Assembly: GCF_000156395.1 (NCBI RefSeq) | Contig: NZ_GG703819.1 | Coordinates: 821,935-885,934, forward strand | Source of the DNA: Providencia rustigianii DSM 4541 | Lineage (GTDB): Bacteria > Pseudomonadota > Gammaproteobacteria > Enterobacterales > Enterobacteriaceae | Direction: 5' to 3' | Length of the DNA: 64,000 bases | Shown: piece by piece, positions 36,123 through 45,130 of the stretch | Position numbering within the stretch: position 1 is the stretch's first letter | Layout: the number at the start of each line of letters is the position of its first letter | Translations under genes and position numbers: made by a program | Notes under the pieces: model-generated | What the model was told of the DNA's origin: nothing | Databases searched by the model: none | What the model saw: only the letters and a program-made list of their open reading frames with translations

Positions 36123-36698
36123 ATGTCAAAAGCGCTAATTATCATCGATCTTATTAACGATATTGTTGGTAAAAATGGATTATCCAACAGTAGCTATCTA
36201 CAAACTAACTCGCGAAAAATTATAGAAAAAGCAAACCAAGCAGCGAGTTATGCACGTAATCAAGGTATTCCCGTCATTTGGGTCAAAGTCGGTTTTAGCG
36301 ATAACTATCAAGATATTCCCACTGGCTCCCCCCTATTTCAACACGCGAAACAAGTCGGCGCCCTTAAATTAAGTGGGCACGGTTGCAGCTGGGTTGATGA
36401 GCTAGAAGTTCATATGCATGACCGAGTGATGATTAAAAAAGGTGTTTCTGCTTTTGCTGGGAATAAGCTTCATCAATGGCTACATGATAATGACATCACC
36501 CATCTCTATTTTGGTGGAGTGAGTTCTGTGATGGCAATTCAGAGTAGTGTAAGACAAGCCCACGACCTCGGCTATTTTTGTCATGTATTAGAAGATCTCT
36601 GTGCAGCCGCAACCCCTGAATTACATGACCAAAGTATGTTAGAACTCACTAGTTTATCAATAATTTCATCAACTAAAGAATTTATGCAAACAAAATAG
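36123..36698 (+). CDS. Isochorismatase-like protein lacking the catalytic Cys
   Basis: 191-aa isochorismatase/cysteine-hydrolase fold. Catalytic Asp9 (LIIIDLINDI) and Lys105 (RVMIKKGVSAF) are in place. The motif that normally reads G-[VI]-x-[TS]-x-x-C appears as GVSSVMAI, with Ala138 where the nucleophilic Cys should be. It is thus probably not an active hydrolase of the usual type, but could be a binding protein or use another mechanism. GGGG precedes the ATG. A single gene following the kinase by about 90 bp. Confidence 0.83.
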   Translation: MSKALIIIDLINDIVGKNGLSNSSYLQTNSRKIIEKANQAASYARNQGIPVIWVKVGFSDNYQDIPTGSPLFQHAKQVGALKLSGHGCSWVDELEVHMHDRVMIKKGVSAFAGNKLHQWLHDNDITHLYFGGVSSVMAIQSSVRQAHDLGYFCHVLEDLCAAATPELHDQSMLELTSLSIISSTKEFMQTK

Positions 36699-36821
36699 TC
36701 CGCAATATACCTAAGGTTGTAAATAACTTTTTACACTCATTAGGCTACAAATAAGTTTAATGTTTAAAATATTTTTTAATCGATTATTGACTTTGGTCAA
36801 TAAAAAATTAGAATGCTCCTA

Positions 36822-36837
36822 CGTGATCAAGATCACA
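36822..36837 (+). promoter_or_regulatory. CRP-like site upstream of small ORF
   Basis: CGTGATCAAGATCACA matches nine of ten conserved CRP bases (TGTGA-N6-TCACA) and is nearly palindromic. It lies 20 bp upstream of the small ORF start codon. That is close for an activator, so it might repress or sit over the transcription start. Confidence 0.5.
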
Positions 36838-36857
36838 CATTAACATTCGGAGCTAAT

Positions 36858-36929
36858 ATGAACAGCATCAAAGAATTTTTCGTTAACCTGCAAGAAGTTG
36901 TTGAATTGTTATCTAAACGTTTTATGTAA
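36858..36929 (+). CDS. Candidate 23-aa small protein
   Basis: MNSIKEFFVNLQEVVELLSK plus RFM. A good ribosome binding site (GGAG, five bases from the ATG), a CRP-like palindrome upstream and a strong terminator downstream frame an isolated transcript of about 170 nt. Hydrophobic residues are spaced at three to four, giving an amphipathic helix that could bind the membrane surface. No match to a small protein that I know. The transcript might instead be a regulatory RNA. Confidence 0.5.
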   Translation: MNSIKEFFVNLQEVVELLSKRFM

Positions 36930-36994
36930 TTTGCGTTAAATCATAGTCAATCAAACTTTTATTTACCTCATTCTAGTATTTGCAAAATTTTGCT

Positions 36995-37020
36995 AACGGC
37001 CTTATTAAAGGCCGTTTTTT
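36995..37020 (+). terminator. Terminator of the small-ORF transcript
   Basis: AACGGCCTT-ATTA-AAGGCCGTT stem followed by a T-run. Its T-run ends exactly at the 3' end of the oppositely oriented CigR-family gene. Confidence 0.85.
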
Positions 37021-37532
37021 TATTCAAAAACATTCTCAATAATTTCAGCAATAACCGCTGTGCCAATTGCAACCAAAATTAAATCCTTTCCACTCATTTT
37101 CCATTCATAGCCTGCATAGGCTGGTAATTGATGTATGAATTTCGATGGCAATATTTTTTTCGCAATTCCTGGCGGTAATGGTTTTCCTCTTCTTACTTGT
37201 TTTGCAATACCCGGCGGCAATCCTTTATAGCCTGTAAGACCATATTCAATAGCTAGTGGCCTCACCTCCCCAAAACTCACACTAAAACTGATATTTGGAG
37301 CAATACGCAAAGTTCCTTGAATACTCGAATTATCATTATTCCATTGCTTCATTTTATAATGGTCATCGTCTTTATTCTTTTGGCCGTTGTTGCCTTTAAA
37401 TTCTTTATTATGTTTGTTACCGTTTCCATGCCCGTTGTTACCATTCGGATCGGAGAACGCAAGTGGGGATATCCCCATGAATACCAAAATAAGAACAAGT
37501 GGTAGGCACCTATTTCTTGTAGGCTTTTTCAT
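37020..37532 (-). CDS. CigR-family secreted/periplasmic protein
   Basis: 170 aa with a signal peptide (about residues 1-27, cleavage after PLAFS). A glycine/asparagine/histidine/lysine-rich low-complexity stretch (about 29-60) follows, then the duplicated LPPGIAK motif, and the C-terminal YAGYEWKMSGKDLILVAIGTAVIAEIIENVF. The LPPGIAK repeats and C-terminal hydrophobic helix match the anti-virulence regulator CigR family of Salmonella. ATG at 37532 with AGGA seven bases upstream. Single gene, converging on the small-ORF transcript. Confidence 0.8.
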   Translation of the reverse strand: MKKPTRNRCLPLVLILVFMGISPLAFSDPNGNNGHGNGNKHNKEFKGNNGQKNKDDDHYKMKQWNNDNSSIQGTLRIAPNISFSVSFGEVRPLAIEYGLTGYKGLPPGIAKQVRRGKPLPPGIAKKILPSKFIHQLPAYAGYEWKMSGKDLILVAIGTAVIAEIIENVFE

Positions 37533-37711
37533 CAGTATTTCCTCGTAATCATGATCGTCTGAGAGTATTCCTCAAATTATAGAGCATCAATCAGATTAAC
37601 CGCCATTTTCCGTAATCTTATGTAAATATTCATGATTTTTCACAAATCTGACACATATTTCCCTATACTAGATTGTCATTTATGGATGTTCTGAACCAAA
37701 AAGGAGAACCT

Positions 37712-38962
37712 ATGCAGCAGCAACTGCTCAACTGGGTACACCAGTTTAATCAAGACTATGCCAACCTCGCTTCACTACTGATGGTTCTTGGGTTGATTCT
37801 CATTGTTGCCCTCGTCTTACACCTGATTCTACATAAAATACTTTTACCTACCCTTGAAAAAAGAGGGAAAAAACTGGGATCCGGCTGGCAGCATCAACTA
37901 ACACAACATAATTTATTCAATCGTATTGCCTTTATTATTCAAGGTGTTGTGGTTAATATTCAATCGACACTGTGGCTACAATCAGGCTCGACGCCACAAA
38001 TTGTTCTTAATGTAGCTTCCCAAGCGTGGTGCTTGTTATTTGGTTTGCTTGCCATTTATTCGATCCTAGATATCGTACTGGAAGTACTACAACGCGCAGC
38101 GAAAACAGCTCACCTGCCCTTGAGAGGGATTTTCCAAAGTATCAAATTAATCGCCACCCTACTGATCTCAATAATGATCATTGCGCTACTCATTGGTAAA
38201 TCACCACTGATCATTCTGAGTGGCTTAGGGGCAATGACTGCGGTCATGATGTTAGTATTTAAAGACCCAATTATGGGACTCGTTGCTGGTATCCAATTAT
38301 CAGCAAACAATATGGTCAACATCGGCGATTGGCTAGAAATGCCGAAATATGGTGCTGATGGAGCAGTGATTGACATTGGATTGACTACGGTGAAAGTCCG
38401 AAATTGGGACAATACCGTGACGACAATCCCAACCTACGCTCTAATTTCTGACTCTTTTAAAAACTGGAAAGGGATGACGGAATCTGGTGGGCGTAGAATC
38501 AAACGAAGCCTGCGTATAGACGCCAACAGTATCCATTTTTTGCAATCAGATGAAATTGCCTATCTAGAGAAAGCAAACTTGCTTGAACCTTATATAGATA
38601 AAAAAATCTCTGAAATTCAATCATATAATAATTCATTACCCGAAGATAAAGCGGTTCCATTAAATCAGCGACGTTTGACCAATATTGGTACATTTCGCGC
38701 TTATATAGAAGCCTACTTACGTTCTCATCCTAATATCCATAAAGGAATGACGATCATGGTTAGGCAGCTAGAATCTGATTCCAATGGTATTCCAATCGAG
38801 ATTTACGCCTTTACCAATACTACCGTATGGCTAGAATATGAGCGCATTCAATCGGATATTTTTGATCATATATTCTCTATATTGCCTCAGTTCAATTTAC
38901 ACGTTCATCAGTCACCTACCGGAAATGATGTTCGATTAATAGGCCATTCAACAGTTAAATAG
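37712..38962 (+). CDS. ybdG: Mechanosensitive channel YbdG (MscM)
   Basis: Miniconductance mechanosensitive channel of the MscS family. 416 aa from ATG 37712, preceded by AAGGAG; E. coli YbdG is 415. Several membrane segments lie in the first ~180 residues, then a pore-lining region (LSGLGAMTAVMMLVFKDPIMGLVAGIQLSANN) and the cytoplasmic vestibule (GDWLEMPKYGADGAVIDIGLTTVKVRNWDNTVTT spans the conserved beta domain). The longer frame from 37673 is not supported. Own promoter in the divergent gap with the CigR-family gene. Confidence 0.93.
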   Translation: MQQQLLNWVHQFNQDYANLASLLMVLGLILIVALVLHLILHKILLPTLEKRGKKLGSGWQHQLTQHNLFNRIAFIIQGVVVNIQSTLWLQSGSTPQIVLNVASQAWCLLFGLLAIYSILDIVLEVLQRAAKTAHLPLRGIFQSIKLIATLLISIMIIALLIGKSPLIILSGLGAMTAVMMLVFKDPIMGLVAGIQLSANNMVNIGDWLEMPKYGADGAVIDIGLTTVKVRNWDNTVTTIPTYALISDSFKNWKGMTESGGRRIKRSLRIDANSIHFLQSDEIAYLEKANLLEPYIDKKISEIQSYNNSLPEDKAVPLNQRRLTNIGTFRAYIEAYLRSHPNIHKGMTIMVRQLESDSNGIPIEIYAFTNTTVWLEYERIQSDIFDHIFSILPQFNLHVHQSPTGNDVRLIGHSTVK

Positions 38963-39264
38963 CTAATTAGATGCAACTTATAAATCCTGCTTAATAATTC
39001 TAATGCTGTTCCATGACCTTTAGAGGGGGAAACCCCTCTTATACTCCCTATACCACTTTATGGTTATATATAAAATAATATAACGATTGATAACCAAAAC
39101 AGAACTAAAACTATCTCCTAATCAGAAAAAGTCCTTAAAAATTAAATAAATAAAAACATTTACCATGCTTTTATCATGGTTATTGTTGATGTATATCATG
39201 TTAGCAATGGGCTATTTTTTCTAACATATAGGCATACACCTAATACGTTTTTTACATATAGGCA
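38963..39264. other. Regulatory gap between ybdG and the dms operon
   Basis: Holds a weak terminator-like hairpin AGAGGGG-GAAA-CCCCTCT (39022-39039), an inverted repeat ACCATG-N7-CATGGT (39162-39180), and the FNR-type box at 39186-39199 listed separately. No gene. Confidence 0.6.
39186..39199 (+). promoter_or_regulatory. FNR-type box upstream of dmsA
   Basis: TTGAT-GTAT-ATCAT matches the FNR consensus TTGAT-N4-ATCAA in nine of ten positions. It sits about 80 bp before the dmsA start, as expected for anaerobic activation of a DMSO reductase operon. Confidence 0.75.
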
Positions 39265-39270
39265 ATGTCG

Positions 39271-41699
39271 ATGCATAAAAATAAAATAACACCTAAATTC
39301 GCAGAACTGAGCAGGAGGGAGTTTATACAAACCTCCGCAACCGTCGCTGGTGCAGCAGCGGTCGCAGGCTCAATCACTCTGCCTTTTGCTGCTCAAGCAA
39401 AAACACCAACCATCATGCCAGATGAAGTCAGCGAAAAAATCAGTTATAGCGCATGCTTAGTTAACTGTGGTAGCCGCTGTCCACTTAAAGTTCACGTAAA
39501 AGATGGCGTCATCAGCCGTATCTCGAATGAAACGATGTATGACGACTCAACCCTTGGCGAACACCAAATTCGCCCTTGTCTACGTGGCCGTTCGGTTCGC
39601 TGGAAAACATACAATCCCGATCGCTTAAAATACCCAATGGTACGTGTTGGTAAGCGTGGTGAAGGTAAGTTCAAAAAAATCAGTTGGGATGAAGCAACGA
39701 CTATCATTGCTGAAAAGTTGAAATATACTATTGATAAATATGGTAATGATGCAATTTACTACCAATATGGTTCAGGTTCTACAGGCGCAAACTTACATGG
39801 TCGTGCAGCGTGTAAACGTCTACTGAGTTTAACGGGTGGATTCTTAGGTGACTATGGAACATATTCTTATGCTCAGCTAATGGAAATTACACCATATGTA
39901 TATGGTAGCGTTGAAGAATCTTACTTATCTGAGATTCAAAATTCCGATTTAGTTGTGATGTTTGGTCATAACTTAGCGGAAACTCGTATGTCTGGAGGGG
40001 GACAATTCTATGAAACCCTCAATGCCCTTGAAAAGAGCAAAGCCAAAGTTATTATCATTGATCCTCGTCGTACCGATAGCGTAACCACCCTTGGTGCCGA
40101 ATGGATCCCTATCTATCCAGGTACCGATGCTGCATTAGTTGCTGCTCTGGGTTATGTGATGATCCAAGAAGGCTTAACTGACGAAGAATTCCTGAAAAAC
40201 TATTGTGTAGGCTGGGATGAATCAACACTGCCAGCATCCGCACCGCGTAATGCATCTTACAAAGATTACATTTTAGGTAACGGTCCTGACGGTATTGCAA
40301 AAACACCAGAATGGGCAAGTAAATTAACCGGAATTTCCGTCGCTCGTATCACTCAGTTGGCTCGTGAAATTGGTAATGCACAGCACGCTTGGATCTCACA
40401 AGGCTGGGGCTTACAACGTACCGAAAATGGTGAGCAAGCTTGCCGTTCTATCATGATGCTCCCGATTATGTCTGGCAATATCGGTCGCTCAGGTACCAAT
40501 ACTGGTTTATGGGGTAACAGCTTTGCTTATCCTGTAGCTGGATTTGGTTTGCCAAACCCAGTTAAAGCCCTGATCCCAACCTATATGTGGTCAGAAGCCA
40601 TTGTTCGCGGTAAAGAACTCACTGCAGAAAATGGAGGCATTAAGGGTGTCGATAAGCTGAATAACGACATTAAATTTATGTGGTGCTACTCCAGTAACGT
40701 AATTGGTAACCAACACGGTGACTTAAATAAAACCCATGAAATTCTTGCGGATGAATCTAAATGTGAATTTATCCTCGTTTGGGATAACCACGATACCCCG
40801 TCAGCAAAATACGCCGATCTATTGTTACCCGATGGACTACCGTTGAGACTAATGACTTAATCAATAACTCTTACGCAAGTGGGGCTTATCACTATCTGGT
40901 TCGTCTGCAAAATGCTATCGACCCATTATGGGAAAACCGCCCTAATTATGATGTATTAGCTGAAATTGCTGAAAAAATGGGTGTCAAAGACCAATTTACT
41001 GAAGGTCGCACTTACGCTGAATGGATTGAGTTCTGCTATAACAAGACTCGAGAGAAAATGCCTCATCTGCCTGAATTTAGTGAAACCGATGGCGCGGGTA
41101 TTATTGACCGTAAATTCCTCAATAGCGCAGAAAATGTAGCATTGAAAAATTTCCGTGATGACCCTGCGACTAATCCATTGAAAACACCATCAGGAAAAAT
41201 TGAGATCTATTCTGAACAACTGGTTGAACGCGTTAAAAACTGGGAACTCCCAGAAGGTCAGCGTATCCCTGCAATTCCTGAATATTGTGTGAACAAAGAA
41301 GGTGTTGAGGCGCAAAATGCGCAACAAAAACATACTTTATTAATGACCGGCTTCCACGATAAAGGCCACGTTCACTCCACTTATTACAACGTGGCAATGC
41401 TACGTGAGGCGATCCCACATCAATTCTGGTTGAACCCAATTGATGCTCAACAACGTGGCTTGAAAAATGGCGACCTTGCTGAAATCTTCAATGATCGTGG
41501 GCGTCTACAAATTAAAGTGAAAGTGACAGAGCGCGTATTGCCAGGTGTGATTGCTGTTCCTCAAGGTGCATGGCGCGCGTTGAACAGCGAAGGCTTAGAT
41601 GTTGGTGGTTGTATCAACACTCTGACCTCACATGTCCCTTCCCCTCTGGCGAAAGGTACACCGCAACATACTAACCTTGTTGAAGTCAAACGCGCTTAA
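39271..41699 (+). pseudogene. dmsA: DMSO reductase catalytic subunit DmsA, frameshifted
   Basis: Molybdopterin enzyme exported by the Tat pathway. The signal peptide has SRREFIQTS followed by a hydrophobic stretch. It carries the [4Fe-4S] ligands CLVNCGSRC plus RPCLRGR, and the DmsA-type YGTYSYAQ with the probable Mo-ligand Ser. Two frames cover the gene: 39271-40860 and, continuing with DLINNSYASG, up to 41699. Around 40834-40837 one base (probably an A, giving PDGTTVETND) is missing. Repaired, the product is about 810 aa, the DmsA size. An ATG at 39265 is possible, but AGG fits 39271 better. Operon with dmsB, dmsC and dmsD. Confidence 0.85.
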
Positions 41700-41710
41700 G
41701 GAGTTAATTG

Positions 41711-42328
41711 ATGAAACAGTATGGATTTTATTTTGACTCCACAAAATGCACTGGCTGTAAAACTTGTCAGGTCAGTTGTAAGGACGAAAAAGATTTAGAT
41801 TTAGGCCCAAAATTCCGCCGTGTTTATGAGTTTGGTGGTGGTAGTTGGCAAAAACAAGATGGCATCTGGCAGCAGAATGTTTTTAACTACTATTTGTCTA
41901 TCTCTTGTAATCACTGTTCTAACCCAACATGTGTAGAAGGTTGCCCAACAGGTGCGATGCATAAACGTGCTGAAGATGGTTTAGTGGTCGTTGACCAATC
42001 TATCTGTGTCGGTTGCCGTTACTGTGAATTGCGTTGCCCGTATGGCGCCCCACAGTTTGATGAAAAGAAAAAGCTGATGAGCAAATGCGACGGTTGTTAT
42101 GAACGTGTCGCAAAAGGCATGAAACCTGTTTGTGTAGAGTCTTGCCCACAACGTGCTTTAGACTTCGATGACATTACAGTTCTGCGTGAGTTACACGGCA
42201 CAGAATGCGGTATTGCACCAATGCCAGATCCTAGCCTGACTAACCCTAATATCGTCATCAAGCCACACAAAGATGCAAAGCCATCCGGTGATAAAAGTGG
42301 CGAACTGAAAAACCCTGCGGAGGTCTAA
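41711..42328 (+). CDS. dmsB: DMSO reductase iron-sulfur subunit DmsB
   Basis: Electron-transfer subunit between DmsC and DmsA. 205 aa, the E. coli DmsB length. Four cysteine clusters for four [4Fe-4S] centres are visible: CTGCKTCQVSC, CNHCSNPTCVEGCP, CVGCRYCELRCP and CDGCYERV with CVESCP. ATG 41711 has AAGGAG upstream. The TTG one codon earlier is not needed. Intact, so loss of the enzyme would come only from the dmsA frameshift. Confidence 0.95.
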   Translation: MKQYGFYFDSTKCTGCKTCQVSCKDEKDLDLGPKFRRVYEFGGGSWQKQDGIWQQNVFNYYLSISCNHCSNPTCVEGCPTGAMHKRAEDGLVVVDQSICVGCRYCELRCPYGAPQFDEKKKLMSKCDGCYERVAKGMKPVCVESCPQRALDFDDITVLRELHGTECGIAPMPDPSLTNPNIVIKPHKDAKPSGDKSGELKNPAEV

Positions 42329-42329
42329 T

Positions 42330-43106
42330 ATGCATGAGTTACCACTGGTTTTCTTTACCGTCTTAGGGCAATCCGCTGTCGGTTTATTCTTACTCGCTTA
42401 TTTAGCACGCAAGATGGGTTCCATCGATGACAAGCAACTCAGAGTTGCGAATATTATCGGTTTCATCATTGTGCTGATTGGCTTAGGTATTGGAGCGCTA
42501 CACGTTGGGCAACCACTGCGCTTCTTTAATATGCTACTGGGTGTCGGTCGCTCACCGATGAGTAATGAAGCATTTTTAAGTGGTGTATTTGTGGGATGTG
42601 CTGCTGCAACGGTATTCTTTACTCATTTTGTGAAACAATCCGTTCTGCGCGAGCTGGCTAACATTGCCACTGTCATTTCGGGCTTAGCTTTTGTTTGGTC
42701 AATACCGCAAGTCTATAATATTGCCACTATTGCTAACTGGAATACGGAATATACGACGCTACAAATGTGGGCAACGATGTTTGTGGGCGGTGGAGCATTG
42801 GCTATTGCCATTGGTGCTCGTGGTCTAGGTATTGCGGCTTTCCTACTCGGAACCTTAGCTATTTTTGCTAGCCGTGCAGGATATCAAGCATTTTTATCCG
42901 AAACAGGTCCAGCATTGAGTGCTGAACAAACTGGTTTCTGGGGCTTCCAAGTCGTGGTTTTAGTGATTGCATTAGCGGCTTTCGTCGGTTTTGCTCTCAA
43001 GCAACGTGCGCCTAAAATCCCGTTAGCAACATGTGCAGCCGCGGTATTGTTAGCTGAATTATCCGGTCGTATCGCGTTCTATAACCTGTGGCAAATCACC
43101 ATGTAA
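42330..43106 (+). CDS. dmsC: DMSO reductase membrane anchor DmsC
   Basis: Menaquinol-oxidising membrane subunit. 258 aa with about eight hydrophobic segments, starting MHELPLVFFTVLGQSAVGLF as in DmsC/YnfH. GGAGG precedes the ATG, one base after the dmsB stop. The segment GALHVGQPLRFFNMLLGVGRSPMSNEA carries the conserved loop of the family. Confidence 0.94.
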   Translation: MHELPLVFFTVLGQSAVGLFLLAYLARKMGSIDDKQLRVANIIGFIIVLIGLGIGALHVGQPLRFFNMLLGVGRSPMSNEAFLSGVFVGCAAATVFFTHFVKQSVLRELANIATVISGLAFVWSIPQVYNIATIANWNTEYTTLQMWATMFVGGGALAIAIGARGLGIAAFLLGTLAIFASRAGYQAFLSETGPALSAEQTGFWGFQVVVLVIALAAFVGFALKQRAPKIPLATCAAAVLLAELSGRIAFYNLWQITM

Positions 43107-43137
43107 GGTGCTTTATACCGTGTTATGATTGATGACC

Positions 43138-43161
43138 AAAGCGCCTGAATTCAGGCGCTTT
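43138..43161. repeat. 24-bp perfect palindrome between dmsC and dmsD
   Basis: AAAGCGCCTGAA and its reverse complement, abutting, form a 12-bp stem after the dmsC stop with a short T-rich run after it. It may partly terminate transcription or protect the dmsABC 3' end. It also argues that dmsD starts after it. Confidence 0.75.
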
Positions 43162-43200
43162 GTGTTTAACTCTGCTGACGTTCATCTGATAGGTATAATG

Positions 43201-43800
43201 ATGCAAGCTCTCGATACAACACTTTTTCGTATTTTAGGGGCAATGTTTTATTACTCCCCTGAAAGCCAAACTTTTCAAACCCTACAACCTGTGCTTCCTC
43301 AGATCCCCACATTACATACATGGGATGATAATGAACAAATAGCGGCAATCTGTGATCAACTCGCTCAGTATTCTCCAGAGACGCTTCTTTATGATTTTTC
43401 AGTGCTCTTTGAGGGGCAAGGTACTATGCCAGCACCACCTTGGGGTTCGGTGTATTTATCCCATGATAATATTGTCATGGGAGATTCCACCAGCGCTTAT
43501 CGCCATTTTCTTATGGGGCAAGGGTTAGTCACCAATACAGGGATCCGTGAGCCAGAAGACCAATTTGGTTTAATGCTCATGGCGATATCCGCATTGGCGG
43601 AACAAGGGGAAAATGCGGCCATTATTGAACTATTGGAAAAACATTTATTACCCTGGGCGTACCGCTATTTAGCATTGGTACAACAGAGTCAAACTGAACA
43701 TCCTTTTTACCCACAAATAGCCCAAATTACTGAACAGTATTTATCCCACTTGCAGCAGCAACTGGAATTACAACCGACCCCTGCGGAGCTGTTCCGCTAA
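43201..43800 (+). CDS. dmsD: Tat proofreading chaperone DmsD
   Basis: TorD/DmsD-family cytoplasmic chaperone that binds the DmsA Tat leader. 199 aa from ATG 43201 (E. coli 204). MQALDTTLFRILGAMFYYSPES aligns with the E. coli start region, and APPWGSVYLSHDN, GDSTSAYRHF and EPEDQFGLMLMAIS are diagnostic. An AGG lies seven bases upstream. Frames starting at 43129 run through the palindrome and are unlikely. Last gene of the dms unit, closed by a strong hairpin. Confidence 0.9.
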   Translation: MQALDTTLFRILGAMFYYSPESQTFQTLQPVLPQIPTLHTWDDNEQIAAICDQLAQYSPETLLYDFSVLFEGQGTMPAPPWGSVYLSHDNIVMGDSTSAYRHFLMGQGLVTNTGIREPEDQFGLMLMAISALAEQGENAAIIELLEKHLLPWAYRYLALVQQSQTEHPFYPQIAQITEQYLSHLQQQLELQPTPAELFR

Positions 43801-43812
43801 CGTTCAGGCTGA

Positions 43813-43851
43813 AAACATGAGTTTGTAGTACAAAACTACAAACTCATGTTT
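43813..43851. terminator. Bidirectional terminator between dmsD and DUF924 gene
   Basis: Perfect 17-bp arms AAACATGAGTTTGTAGT and its complement around a five-base loop, lying between two convergent genes. Confidence 0.8.
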
Positions 43852-43865
43852 ATGGTCAGTCTCAA

Positions 43866-44408
43866 TTAAAATGAAGAGTTAGGTTGCTGTAAAAAAACCA
43901 CTTCCTCTGCTGTTGACGGTCGGTTCAAAATGCCATTTCGATGAGGGTATCGACCAAACTTATCAATAATTGCCTTATGACGCATTTCATAATCCAACGT
44001 ATTATCATCCCCTAGCATGCGGAATAACTCTACGGCTTGTAAGTGAATAAAGCTGGATTCTGAGTGCATAAATGGCATCAAAATAAATTTGCGCTGTGAT
44101 AGCGTCAGCATATTGTAATCAGGTTGCTTGATAGCCTCTTGGGCAAGAACTAGCGCCATACCATCTTGAGCAAAGGCTCGTGGCGTGTTTCGCCATAAGT
44201 TACGGGAAAATTGGTCAAGAATAATAATTTCAGCCAGACGCCCTCGAATCGATGAACGCCAGTATGCCAGCTCCCCTTGTGATGCTTGTTCACTGAGTGT
44301 TTTAAAACGCTTAGCGATGGTTATGTCAAATTTTTCGCTTTTCTCAAACCATTGTTTTGGGGTCGATTCCTCGAACCAAAATGAAAGCACTTCTTCCATG
44401 GCATTCAT
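43866..44408 (-). CDS. DUF924 family protein
   Basis: 180-aa soluble protein of the DUF924 family. Diagnostic stretches are LSFWFEESTPKQWF at the N-terminus, EIIILDQFSRNLWRNTPRAFAQD, and the C-terminal KFGRYPHRNGILNRPSTAEEVVFL. The fold is TPR-like helical. The biochemical function is not known. ATG 44408 with AGG six bases upstream. Single gene facing dmsD. Confidence 0.92.
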   Translation of the reverse strand: MNAMEEVLSFWFEESTPKQWFEKSEKFDITIAKRFKTLSEQASQGELAYWRSSIRGRLAEIIILDQFSRNLWRNTPRAFAQDGMALVLAQEAIKQPDYNMLTLSQRKFILMPFMHSESSFIHLQAVELFRMLGDDNTLDYEMRHKAIIDKFGRYPHRNGILNRPSTAEEVVFLQQPNSSF

Positions 44409-44822
44409 AATGTACCTATCTCTATTATTATTGCGTTATTTCGCTAATCGTAGATAAAAATCATTTAGATTGACAGGATGGGGATCTTAAAACACACATT
44501 TACAGACAACTATTTGGTTCTTTTGCGAGCCAAGCCTAAATTAATCGGACTGTTAAAAATAATTCCCCTCTTTTCGCCAATAACCCGCTATAAATAAAAC
44601 TAATCTGTTTATGATTATCTAATTAGTGAATTAATCAGTAACCACTTGCTAATTAATGTGAAATGTCATTTATCTATCATCCGAATACATACTTTTAATA
44701 AATCCGATGTTAGAATTTGACTTATATTTTTCGAATAAAAGACGCTTTTCACCCTATAAAAACGGTGTTAATGAGTCATCTTGGGTCGGCTTCATTCGTG
44801 ATTAATTGAGAAGGCAATGTAA
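44409..44822. other. Gene-free divergent region
   Basis: About 410 bp between two divergent genes, AT-rich, with several ATTAAT repeats around 44600-44660 but no clear regulator box, RNA or ORF seen. Confidence 0.4.
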
Positions 44823-45092
44823 ATGGCAGGACATATGGTACTTATTGGTTGGGCATTATGGGTCAGCCCTTGTGGTTCCGACTCATGCGATGCATTACCT
44901 GTTACCGAAACCATTTATACCCAAGAACAGTGTATGAGTAGGAAAGCTTACTTAGAATCTAAGCGCCCTAATCTATTTTTCCTTTGTGGCGAGGTTTACC
45001 GCGATAGCGATGAAATTGCCAAAGAAGAAAAAAATGTCGTACCCGCACCAGCCCCACCACTGCGTAATTTGCCTGAACGTGAGGCGCGTTAA
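44823..45092 (+). CDS. Small Cys-containing protein of unknown function
   Basis: 89 aa. The N-terminus is short and hydrophobic (MVLIGWALWVSP), with four cysteines overall and the pattern TIYTQEQCMSRKAYLES then LFFLCGEVYRDSDEI. This resembles small DUF1482-like proteins but I cannot assign it. The tail is charged and proline-rich. AAGG lies eight bases before the ATG. Convergent with the carboxylase operon and separated by a GAGGTGGC/GCCACCTC hairpin. Confidence 0.6.
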   Translation: MAGHMVLIGWALWVSPCGSDSCDALPVTETIYTQEQCMSRKAYLESKRPNLFFLCGEVYRDSDEIAKEEKNVVPAPAPPLRNLPEREAR

Positions 45093-45096
45093 AATG

Positions 45097-45117
45097 AGGT
45101 GGCATATAGCCACCTCG
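45097..45117. terminator. Hairpin between convergent genes
   Basis: GAGGTGGC-ATATA-GCCACCTC, perfect 8-bp stem, positioned 4 bp past one stop and 14 bp from the other. No long T-run, so termination strength is uncertain. Confidence 0.55.
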
Positions 45118-45130
45118 TGATGATTTGAGA

